Assembly: GCA_947496905.1 (NCBI GenBank)
Contig: CANMEW010000010.1
Location: forward strand, 1-21,195
Direction of reading: 5' to 3'
Length of the DNA stretch: 21,195 nt
Source: Rickettsiales bacterium
GTDB taxonomy: Bacteria; Pseudomonadota; Alphaproteobacteria; Rickettsiales; UBA1997
In this document: positions 15,442-21,195 of the stretch, in pieces
Layout of the letters: the number at the start of each line of letters is the position of its first letter
How positions within the stretch are numbered: the first letter of the stretch is position 1
Notes under the pieces: generated by a model
Database searches by the model: none
The model's input: only the letters and a program-made list of their open reading frames with translations
What the model was told of the DNA's origin: nothing
Made by a program: the position numbers and the translations under genes

Positions 15442-16740
15442 ATGGCAATAGCTCTGGCATTTCTAACCACCATCGCCTTCGCAGCGAGTTTATTTTTTCA
15501 TTTTTTATCGCGAGAGAAGCAAAAATCCGCACAGCTTTCTGGCAAGCTGGAGCATGCCGAAAATGAGATAAATTTTTTACGCGCAGAAAAAGAAAAGTCG
15601 GAAACGAGATCCGAAGAAAAAATCAATTTCTTGCAAGAGAGAATTTTAGATTCTGAAAAACAGACTGAGCTCTTAAGGCAGTCGCAGCAGCAACTCGAGA
15701 AGCAGAAGCAGGAATGGAGTCATGATAAAGAAACCATCCTCCTGCAACTTTCGTCCGACCTAATTAAAAAAAATAATGAACAGCAAAATCAGGCAAATCT
15801 AGAGCAGGAAGAAACCATTAGAAAAATTACCGAAAATCTTTTTAAAAACTTTGAAAGCGTCACCACGAAATTAAGCGCATTGGATGACGAGGTAAAAAAA
15901 TCGACCAAAGAAGTTGAGCAAACGAAAGCTGCCCTACTCACGCCTGGAGGCTCTGGTAGAAGCTCGGAGATCACCTTGGAGAATATTCTAAAATCTTCAA
16001 ACTTGATGGAAAAAGAAAGCCTGAGCTCAGTTGGCGATTACGTTTTGCAATCGCATTTTGGATCATCAGCGGCGAGTGAGGCCAAGCGTCCCGACGCAAT
16101 TTTATTTTTACCAAATGATCAAATCGCCGTCATCGACAGCAAGTCATCCTCCTATTTTTTTGAATTTTCCGAGGCGGATAAAAGCAATGATGAATCTCGC
16201 AAGAAGGAGGTTCTAGGTAAGATAAAAGACATGTTCCGCAGGCACCTCGAAGACTTGAAGCGCAAGGATTACGCCAAATTTTTATTTGAAGAATTGCGCA
16301 CAAAGAATTCTTCCGACTACAAAATTTTTTCGATCATTTTTTTGCAAACCGAGCAGATGCTGGAGGTGGTTAAAAAGGCCGACAGAGAATTCGAGCAGAG
16401 AGCCTTTGATGCCGGAATCATTGTTGCAACGCCGGTTGTTCTAATTCACCTTTTGTCAAACGTGAAGCATGTGTTTGATCGCATTAAGCAGGAGAAAAAT
16501 ATTGAGATCTTGAAAGTAGAGGTGAGGAAGCTGTTAGACAATCTGGTGTCAATTGCGAAGGAGTCAGGAGAGGTTGGAAGGTCAATAAACAAGGCCCTGA
16601 TTGGTTACAATAAGTTAGCAAAGAATCTAAATCGCGCGACGGTTTTGAGTAAAAATATTTCCGAACTTGGCATCGAGGGGAAAAAATCTGCAGAAGTGAA
16701 ATTGCTCGAAGAAGAATACGAGGTCAGCGAGGCAGAATGA
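15442..16740 (+). CDS. rmuC: RmuC family DNA recombination protein
   Basis: Protein of 432 residues. An N-terminal hydrophobic anchor (about 3-22) is followed by a long Glu/Lys/Gln-rich coiled coil (about 25-155) and the RmuC domain. The domain shows LENILKSSNLMEKESLSSVGDYVLQSHFG in outline, then RPDAILFLPNDQIAVIDSKSS near 212-232, the restriction-endonuclease-like core typical of the family, and GIIVATPVVLIHLL. RmuC limits DNA inversions at short inverted repeats in E. coli; the mechanism is not established. The start ATG at 15442 is 121 bp from the divergent lon start. The stop overlaps the next gene in ATGA. Confidence 0.92.
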   Translation: MAIALAFLTTIAFAASLFFHFLSREKQKSAQLSGKLEHAENEINFLRAEKEKSETRSEEKINFLQERILDSEKQTELLRQSQQQLEKQKQEWSHDKETILLQLSSDLIKKNNEQQNQANLEQEETIRKITENLFKNFESVTTKLSALDDEVKKSTKEVEQTKAALLTPGGSGRSSEITLENILKSSNLMEKESLSSVGDYVLQSHFGSSAASEAKRPDAILFLPNDQIAVIDSKSSSYFFEFSEADKSNDESRKKEVLGKIKDMFRRHLEDLKRKDYAKFLFEELRTKNSSDYKIFSIIFLQTEQMLEVVKKADREFEQRAFDAGIIVATPVVLIHLLSNVKHVFDRIKQEKNIEILKVEVRKLLDNLVSIAKESGEVGRSINKALIGYNKLAKNLNRATVLSKNISELGIEGKKSAEVKLLEEEYEVSEAE

Positions 16741-17438
16741 TTTTAAAAAATAAAATCTCCCTGCTCACGATCGAAAATTTAGAAATAAAAGTGACGCAGA
16801 AAAGGATGAAAAACATGCGCGTCGTTATTCATCCTCCCCTTGCCGAGATCAGAGTTTCCGCGCCTTTGCGCCTAAGCTTAAAGCGCATCAAGGCTTTCGT
16901 AATTTCGAAGTTGGATTGGATAAAAAAACAGAAGCTCGTCGTTGAAAATCAAAAAAGAGAATCTCCAAAAAAATTCATTCAAGGCGAGCTCCACGATTTT
17001 TTTGGAGAAAAATATTCGCTAAAAATCTTTGAAAATAGTGCTACCAATTCAGTGAAATTGGTGGAGGAAAATATCCAAATTCGCAGCAAGAAAAGTCATG
17101 CCAGAAATGGTCTCGAATTAATGCTGGATAAATTTTACCGCGAACAATTAACAAAAATTATTCCGAAATTCATTGCTGATTTTGAGAAAAAAATGCATGT
17201 CAAAGTCGACGAGTTCAGAATTAAAAAAATGAAAACCCGCTGGGGCACTTGTAATCCTATGGCGCGGCGTATTTGGATTAATTTAGAATTAGCAAAAAAA
17301 CCGGCGCAATGTCTGGAATACATTGTTTTGCACGAAATGGTCCACTTGCTTGAACGTCACCACAATAAGAAATTTTTCGCCCACATGGATCACTTCATGC
17401 CTGCTTGGCGCGATCACAGAAATAAACTGAAATCATGA
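16737..17438 (+). CDS. YgjP-like zinc metallopeptidase (DUF45/M48-like)
   Basis: Protein of 233 residues of the YgjP/WLM-like metallopeptidase family. The zinc site is YIVLHEMVHLLERHHNKKFF (HExxH at 199-203, followed by a conserved His/His at 208-209). Just before it is KMKTRWGTCNPMARRIWINLEL, the family block with a WG-C pattern. The N-terminal half has the usual beta-rich segment (RMKNMRVVIHPPLAEIRVSAP). No signal peptide or membrane segment is visible, so it is probably cytosolic. The physiological substrate of this family is not known. It overlaps rmuC upstream and cmk downstream by 4 bp each (ATGA), so the three genes are very likely one transcript. Confidence 0.88.
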   Translation: MILKNKISLLTIENLEIKVTQKRMKNMRVVIHPPLAEIRVSAPLRLSLKRIKAFVISKLDWIKKQKLVVENQKRESPKKFIQGELHDFFGEKYSLKIFENSATNSVKLVEENIQIRSKKSHARNGLELMLDKFYREQLTKIIPKFIADFEKKMHVKVDEFRIKKMKTRWGTCNPMARRIWINLELAKKPAQCLEYIVLHEMVHLLERHHNKKFFAHMDHFMPAWRDHRNKLKS

Positions 17439-18085
17439 AAAAACTAGTAATCGCAATTGATGGGCCGTCCGCTTCTGGCAAGGGAACTTTGGCAAAAAAA
17501 ATTGCCGCTCATTTTAATTTGAGTTACCTCAATACCGGCGCTTTGTACCGCCTTGTTGCTCTTCGCTGCCTTCAGCAAGAAATTTCTGACCCTGAAATTT
17601 TCAACGCAAAAATTCCCGAATTAACAAAAAATATTTCTGAGGGAGATTTAGAAAATGATGCGCTTTTTGGCGAAGATGTCGGTGCAACTGCCTCAGTAAT
17701 TGCCAAAAATAAAAAATTACGCGACGCGCTTTTTGCTTTTCAGAGAGATTTTGTTGCGAAGGGAGTTGAGAAGAGAAATGGCTGCGTGCTTGATGGCAGG
17801 GATACCACGACGGTTATTTGCCCTGACGCTGATTTTAAATTTTTTGTCACGGCCGATGTTGAAATCCGCGCGCAACGAAGATTTTCACAGCTACAAAAAA
17901 AAGGTGAGAAGGTAAAGCTTGAGGAGATTTTGGAGCAGCTGAAGAAGCGCGATTGGAATGATTTAAACCGAGCAGACGCACCGCTGAAACTCGTGTCAGG
18001 AGCGGTGCAAATCGACAATGGAAAATTATCGATTGAGGAAAGTTTTCAAAAAATTCTGAGAATCATGTTAGAAAAAACATCCTAA
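17435..18085 (+). CDS. cmk: Cytidylate kinase
   Basis: P-loop kinase of 216 residues phosphorylating CMP and dCMP, as needed to recycle CMP from RNA decay and phospholipid synthesis. The P-loop is IDGPSASGKGTLAKKIA at about 8-24, the nucleotide-binding YLNTGALYRLVAL at 31-43, and the CMP-binding LDGRDTTTVICPDADFKFF at 119-137; homologues often have DGRDIGTV here, so the TT is a small departure. The RAQRR and KKRDWNDLNRADAPLK segments of the lid and C-terminus are present. The gene starts within the ATGA of the preceding gene. Ribosomal protein S1 (rpsA), its usual downstream partner, is absent; a palindromic repeat follows. Confidence 0.95.
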   Translation: MKKLVIAIDGPSASGKGTLAKKIAAHFNLSYLNTGALYRLVALRCLQQEISDPEIFNAKIPELTKNISEGDLENDALFGEDVGATASVIAKNKKLRDALFAFQRDFVAKGVEKRNGCVLDGRDTTTVICPDADFKFFVTADVEIRAQRRFSQLQKKGEKVKLEEILEQLKKRDWNDLNRADAPLKLVSGAVQIDNGKLSIEESFQKILRIMLEKTS

Positions 18086-18304
18086 ACGGCGGTTTTCGGC
18101 AGATGATGTACTGACAATTGAGGTGTGCGTGACTTGGATGTGTTGCTGGGATGTAAAGAGAAGGTTTTGGAATTCTTCGCTACTAACCGAAAGTGGTTAG
18201 CGCTCAGAATGCATTCTCGGATTGCGGATGAAGAGAATTTTGACATTCGCTACGCTAACAAAATTCTATGCCAGAGTAGGAAATTAGGGCTTCAAGTAGC
18301 TCTA
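18086..18304. other. Intergenic stretch after cmk with a doubtful open frame
   Basis: Between cmk and the palindromic element there is no recognisable gene. A frame starting at GTG 18125 is open to 18430, but its last third is the repeat itself and the first 60 residues (such as RDLDVLLGCKEKVLEFFATN) match no family I know. It could be the remnant of a gene into which the element inserted. A small hairpin CTAACC-GGTTAG lies near 18185-18200. No terminator for cmk is seen before the repeat. Confidence 0.4.
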
Positions 18305-18446
18305 GGAACCTCTGAAAAACCATCTTTTCCGGAAATTTCTTCGTTACCAAATTTTTTCGCGAGCACGTACATCAAGGGTACGCTTTCCTGCTCAAAAATT
18401 TGTTGCCTAAAAATTTCTCGAAAAATCTAGGTTTTTCAGAGGTTCC
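18305..18446. repeat. ~142-bp palindromic element, copy downstream of the CA-like gene
   Basis: It is bounded by perfect 17-bp inverted ends, GGAACCTCTGAAAAACC (18305-18321) and GGTTTTTCAGAGGTTCC (18430-18446). Imperfect pairing continues inward to a central hairpin CGTAC-loop-GTACG. The bases TCTA flank it on both sides (18301-18304 and 18447-18450), looking like a 4-bp target duplication; the right-hand TCTA contains the stop codon of the carbonic-anhydrase-like gene. The second copy at 19206-19348 is nearly identical over about 100 bp in inverted orientation. No transposase is encoded, so it resembles a MITE or a Rickettsia-type palindromic element. It may also terminate transcription from both sides. 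Confidence 0.85.
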
Positions 18447-18447
18447 T

Positions 18448-19158
18448 CTAATATTTCTCCGAATGAAATTCTTGTACCGGTCGGGCGTTTGATTTGGAGA
18501 AAATTGCCGACTTAATGATTTGATTCATTTGGCTTTTGGAAATCTCAATTGGCGTTTGCATCACATACCACTTCACGCCCTCTTTGCATGGCGGAGTAGT
18601 GAAGGAGCCGTCGTAAAAAAAACTTTTGTCATCCGACTTTACGATTTTTGACAAATCTATTTTCCCCTCCACGCCACTTGTCGTCAGAAAATTTACTAGT
18701 TTTTTAAACTCAGAATTTTCCTTGCCGACTTCCAAAAAAATCCCCAACACTAGCCACTGCTCATCATCGCTTTTGTGGTAGATTTGCAACTCAAGAGAAT
18801 GTTGTGCGCCATCAAGCAAGTGTTCGCTCGGATGGCGAAACAACATTTTGCGCAACAGGTATTTTTTCTTGCCGCGAAGTAAAAAATTTTGCCCCTCGGA
18901 ATTGCCGTCAAAATTGATGTTCATCGCGTAATTTTCGCGCTGCTTTTCGATGTCAGAAAGCCTGTAGGAAAATTTTAAATCGCCATCTGTAAATTTTTCT
19001 TTGATGTCGATTGGCGATTGATTGTAGCCGATTTTGCAGAATTTGAATTTCTCATCCAGCTCACCCCAATATTGTGGCGCACTGCTTCCTTCATAGCTCC
19101 AGTCTTTTTTACAAGACACTGCTACGACGCTTAAAAAAATTACTAAAAAAATTTTCAT
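18448..19158 (-). CDS. Alpha-carbonic-anhydrase-like lipoprotein, zinc ligands replaced
   Basis: Protein of 236 residues from the ATG at 19158 (a GTG three codons earlier is an alternative). A signal sequence ends in the lipobox AVSC (Cys16), so it is probably a periplasmic or outer-membrane lipoprotein. The alpha-CA fold is clear: YWGEL, CKIGYNQSPIDI, PSEH, YDGSFTTPPCKEGVKWYVM and SKSQMNQI. The Cys of CKIGYNQSPI and of TTPPC match the conserved disulfide pair. Family members have QFHFHxPSEH and ELHLVH with three zinc-binding His. Here the same places read KMLFRHPSEH and ELQIYH, giving Leu106, Arg108 and Gln125, so all three ligands are lost. The Glu residues of PSEH and of ELQ are kept. It is therefore likely a non-catalytic relative. 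The gene lies between two inverted repeat copies. Confidence 0.9.
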   Translation of the reverse strand: MKIFLVIFLSVVAVSCKKDWSYEGSSAPQYWGELDEKFKFCKIGYNQSPIDIKEKFTDGDLKFSYRLSDIEKQRENYAMNINFDGNSEGQNFLLRGKKKYLLRKMLFRHPSEHLLDGAQHSLELQIYHKSDDEQWLVLGIFLEVGKENSEFKKLVNFLTTSGVEGKIDLSKIVKSDDKSFFYDGSFTTPPCKEGVKWYVMQTPIEISKSQMNQIIKSAIFSKSNARPVQEFHSEKY

Positions 19159-19205
19159 ACCCCTCACTCAATAAAATTCTTCACGAAGTCCTTCAGAGAA
19201 ATTAT

Positions 19206-19348
19206 GGGCGCCTCTAAAAATTAGATTTTTTTGAGTAATTTCTAGGCATCCAAATTTTTGAGCAGGAAAGCGTACCTTGATGTACGTGCTCGCGAAAAAA
19301 TTTGGTAACGAAGAAATTTCCGAAAAGGATGGTTTTTCAGAGGTTCCC
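19206..19348. repeat. ~142-bp palindromic element, copy upstream of the CA-like gene
   Basis: Inverted copy of the element at 18305-18446. Read on the minus strand it begins GGGAACCTCTGAAAAACCAT, shares the central CACGTACATCAAGGTACGC and TTTCCTGCTCAAAAATTTG, and ends in a more diverged arm (TTTTTAGAGGCGCCC). Compared with the other copy it lacks one G in the hairpin loop. The right-hand end is the family end; the left-hand GCGCCTCTAAAAATT end is shared with the fragment at 1327-1354. No clear target duplication is visible. Confidence 0.85.
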
Positions 19349-19427
19349 TACGTATCTGGAGAAAATTTTACCTCGTCATCTGGCCAAAATAGCTCGCGGT
19401 CTGAGGCAAAAAATTTAAAGACACGCT

Positions 19428-20543
19428 CTAAGCAATCTCCTTCGTAATCCAGCCGCCGCCAAGCACACGAGAATCTTGGTAAATCACGCAGGCCTGTCCG
19501 GGTGTGATGGCGCGTGTCGGTGATTTCATTTCCACTTCCGCCTCACCATTTTGCGTAATTTTTATTACCGCAGGCTCCTCTTCATGATTCGACCGCAAGC
19601 GCACTGAAGCGTGAATCTCGTCAGTTAAGTTAGCGTCAGAGATCAGCCAATTTAAGTCGCGAATCTTGAATTTTTTATTTTGCAGAAATTTTTCTTCGCC
19701 GACAAAAACCACATTTTCTTTTGGATCAATCTTAACGACGTAAAGTGGCTCGGGGTAAGCAATGCCAATGCCTCTTCGTTGTCCCAAAGTAAAATTAATG
19801 ATGCCCGAATGCCTGCCTAAAATCTTTTTTGTTTCGATGTGGACAAGGCTTCCCTCCCTGAAAGCAGTTGGTCGGTGATGCCTAATTACTGCGGCGTAAT
19901 CGCCATTGGGCACGAAGCAAATATCTTGTGAGTCAGGCTTGTTTGCTACCTCCAAACCTAAACGTTCCGCTTCTTTACGCGTTTGTTCTTTGCTGTTTGC
20001 ACCTAAAGGAAATCTTAAAAAATTGAGCTGCTCTTTGGTGGTGGTGAATAAAAAATAACTTTGATCCTTGCTGTCATCAACCGCCTTCAGCATTTGCACT
20101 TCGCCATTCTCACTCACCTCACGACGAACGTAATGACCAGTCGCTAAGGCATCGGCGCCAAGGTCTTTCGCCACTTTAAGCAGATCACGGAACTTTACTG
20201 ATTGGTTGCATTTAATGCAGGGAATTGGCGTTTCGCCTTGGAGGTAGGAATCAGCAAAATCATCAATCACCGAATTTTTAAACAGGTTTTGGTAGTTGAG
20301 GATGTAGTGGGGGAAGTCGAATTTTTCGGCGACTTTTTTAGCATCGTAAATGTCGGTTCCGGCACAGCAGGCATTTTTTTTCTTCAGCGCCTCACCCATG
20401 TCGTAGAGCTGCAGCGTAATGCCAATCACATCGTAGCCTTGCTCTTTTAGAAGGCAGGCAACAGTTGAAGAATCAACCCCGCCTGACATTGCGACGACTA
20501 CTTTTGTGTTTTGAGAAGTTTTGTTAAAGCCAAGCGAATTCAT
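19428..20543 (-). CDS. mnmA: tRNA-specific 2-thiouridylase MnmA
   Basis: Enzyme of 371 residues that thiolates U34 of tRNA-Lys, -Glu and -Gln, using ATP and sulfur delivered from a cysteine desulfurase. The PP-loop AMSGGVDSSTVACLL is at about 18-32. The catalytic cysteines are Cys112 in PCIKCNQSVKF and Cys209 in SQDICFVPNGDY. Other family blocks are LATGHYVRRE, DQSYFLFTTTKEQL and, in the C-terminal beta domain, LGQRRGIGIAYPEPLYVV and ending in VLGGGWITKEIA. Length is normal. It starts at the ATG directly after the stop of the upstream gene, with the strong ribosome binding site AAGGAG over that gene's last codons, so the two are probably translationally coupled. Confidence 0.97.
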   Translation of the reverse strand: MNSLGFNKTSQNTKVVVAMSGGVDSSTVACLLKEQGYDVIGITLQLYDMGEALKKKNACCAGTDIYDAKKVAEKFDFPHYILNYQNLFKNSVIDDFADSYLQGETPIPCIKCNQSVKFRDLLKVAKDLGADALATGHYVRREVSENGEVQMLKAVDDSKDQSYFLFTTTKEQLNFLRFPLGANSKEQTRKEAERLGLEVANKPDSQDICFVPNGDYAAVIRHHRPTAFREGSLVHIETKKILGRHSGIINFTLGQRRGIGIAYPEPLYVVKIDPKENVVFVGEEKFLQNKKFKIRDLNWLISDANLTDEIHASVRLRSNHEEEPAVIKITQNGEAEVEMKSPTRAITPGQACVIYQDSRVLGGGWITKEIA

Positions 20544-21195
20544 TTACTCCTTAAGCTTAACTTCTTCTCGAGAAATATCCCTCTCCAGATCTTCAACTTC
20601 CCTCTTCAGCTCGGCAATTTTGCGCTCATTTCCTTCTGGGGTTTTTTCGAGATTTCCGAGCTCAAATTCTTTCCAATTTTTATTAAATTTTTTCATTTTT
20701 AAGGCACTATGAAGCTGTGATTTTTCTCGCCCTTTTGGATCAACCGCAAGATCTTCCATATTTCCAAGCAACGGGTTACCAGCCTTCAAGCGAATGTCCG
20801 AAGCCTTTAATCCGATTGCATCCTCAAGCGATTTAATACCAAACTGCAGTTCTATGTTGTTAGTATTGATGAGGTTGTTAATTCCATCCTTCTTAATCGA
20901 TTCCTTGAATTCTGCGAGCGCAATGAATTCATGAACTGCATTTTGCCCTAGATTGATTTGCTCGTTAATCGACAAGGTATGTTCTGCATTAGATGTTACT
21001 ACCGGTCCATTCGGCAATTGGGCAACTTGATCAGCTCCAACATCAGACTTCCCAGCCTTATCTTCACCAGCTTTTGTCAATAGCTTCTCTATGCCTTCTT
21101 CACCACCCAGAGCTCTTTTGACATCAAAATTTCCAGCAAACATTCCGCCGCGCACCTTTCTCAATTTTTCGCAATCTCCGTCCGATCCGTCCGAA
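20544..21195 (-). CDS. Unrecognised protein, open to the window edge (5' partial)
   Basis: No family recognised. The frame ends at a TAA directly before the mnmA ATG and stays open to the right edge. Internal starts are a TTG at 21164 and an ATG at 21143; codons upstream of these (SDGSDGDCEK) contain a 9-bp tandem repeat, TCGGACGGA twice, and may belong to the gene. About 206-217 residues are visible, hydrophilic, with no signal peptide or membrane segment. The middle (NEQINLGQNAVHEFIALAEF) is helical in character, and the last 35 residues, ending in ELKREVEDLERDISREEVKL, are a likely coiled coil. Tight linkage to mnmA suggests co-expression, not a shared function. Confidence 0.6.
   Translation of the reverse strand, partial: SDGSDGDCEKLRKVRGGMFAGNFDVKRALGGEEGIEKLLTKAGEDKAGKSDVGADQVAQLPNGPVVTSNAEHTLSINEQINLGQNAVHEFIALAEFKESIKKDGINNLINTNNIELQFGIKSLEDAIGLKASDIRLKAGNPLLGNMEDLAVDPKGREKSQLHSALKMKKFNKNWKEFELGNLEKTPEGNERKIAELKREVEDLERDISREEVKLKE
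20547..20552 (-). promoter_or_regulatory. mnmA: Strong ribosome binding site of mnmA
   Basis: AAGGAG followed by TAA and ATG on the minus strand: the Shine-Dalgarno sequence lies in the last two codons of the upstream gene (Lys-Glu). It is one of the few clear Shine-Dalgarno sites in the window and supports the start at 20543. Confidence 0.75.

Noticed and set aside
15321..15473. N-terminal extension of lon by 51 codons
   Set aside because: The extra residues do not resemble Lon, which begins at LRILHALPLRDVVIFPQ just after the ATG at 15320; the extension also overlaps the divergent rmuC start.
18125..18430. Forward open frame of 101 codons after cmk
   Set aside because: The last 42 codons are the palindromic element, the start is GTG without a ribosome binding site, and the first part has no recognisable family. 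Kept only as a remark on the intergenic stretch.
1..21195. tRNA, rRNA, CRISPR array or DnaA-box cluster
   Set aside because: Looked for cloverleaf T-arm patterns, regularly spaced direct repeats and TTATCCACA-like boxes by eye; none was convincing. The GGTTCGATGC near 5336 resembles a T-loop but lies inside the palindromic repeat without a matching cloverleaf.

Overview
The window looks like chromosomal DNA of an AT-rich alphaproteobacterium, most likely a Rickettsiales- or Holosporales-like, host-associated lineage. The clues are a fused IspD-IspF protein, a short rickettsial-type phosphatidylserine decarboxylase, a membrane-anchored retropepsin like the Rickettsia APRc protease, an alphaproteobacterial-type ComEC, few clear Shine-Dalgarno sites and several palindromic intergenic repeats. 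This placement is inferred from gene content; no marker gene settles it. No rRNA, tRNA or CRISPR array was recognised.

Layout. 1-1560: a possible tail of an upstream gene, ispDF (+), then a crowded intergenic patch with an 11-bp tandem duplication, a fragment of a palindromic repeat, a 106-bp MITE-like element and a bidirectional terminator. 1598-5236 (-): tig, psd and pccB, read in that order. 5237-5451: a divergent intergenic region filled by a palindromic repeat. 5452-5820 (+): a CHMI-family tautomerase. 5817-10609 (-): a compact cluster read tatD, tadA, (parS-like site), parA, parB, hisC, retropepsin, with overlaps or 2-bp gaps apart from the parS gap. 10532-12940 (+): comEC. 12972-15320 (-): lon, convergent with comEC across a shared hairpin. 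15442-18085 (+): rmuC, a YgjP-like metallopeptidase and cmk, joined by 4-bp overlaps. 18305-19348: an alpha-carbonic-anhydrase-like lipoprotein gene (-) between two inverted copies of a ~142-bp palindromic element. 19428-21195 (-): mnmA, and upstream of it an unrecognised gene open to the window edge.

Most genes are housekeeping: isoprenoid precursors (ispDF), propionyl-CoA carboxylation (pccB), phosphatidylethanolamine (psd), protein folding and turnover (tig, lon), chromosome partition (parAB), tRNA modification (tadA, mnmA), CMP phosphorylation (cmk), DNA uptake (comEC) and DNA maintenance (rmuC, tatD).

Two observations stand out. First, the carbonic-anhydrase-like lipoprotein keeps the fold signatures but has Leu, Arg and Gln where the three zinc-binding histidines should be, so it is probably not an enzyme. 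Second, the window holds a family of ~142-bp palindromic elements: two close copies around that gene, a diverged copy upstream of tig and a fragment after ispDF. Between the diverged and the close copies a base pair of the central hairpin has changed on both sides, which suggests selection on structure.
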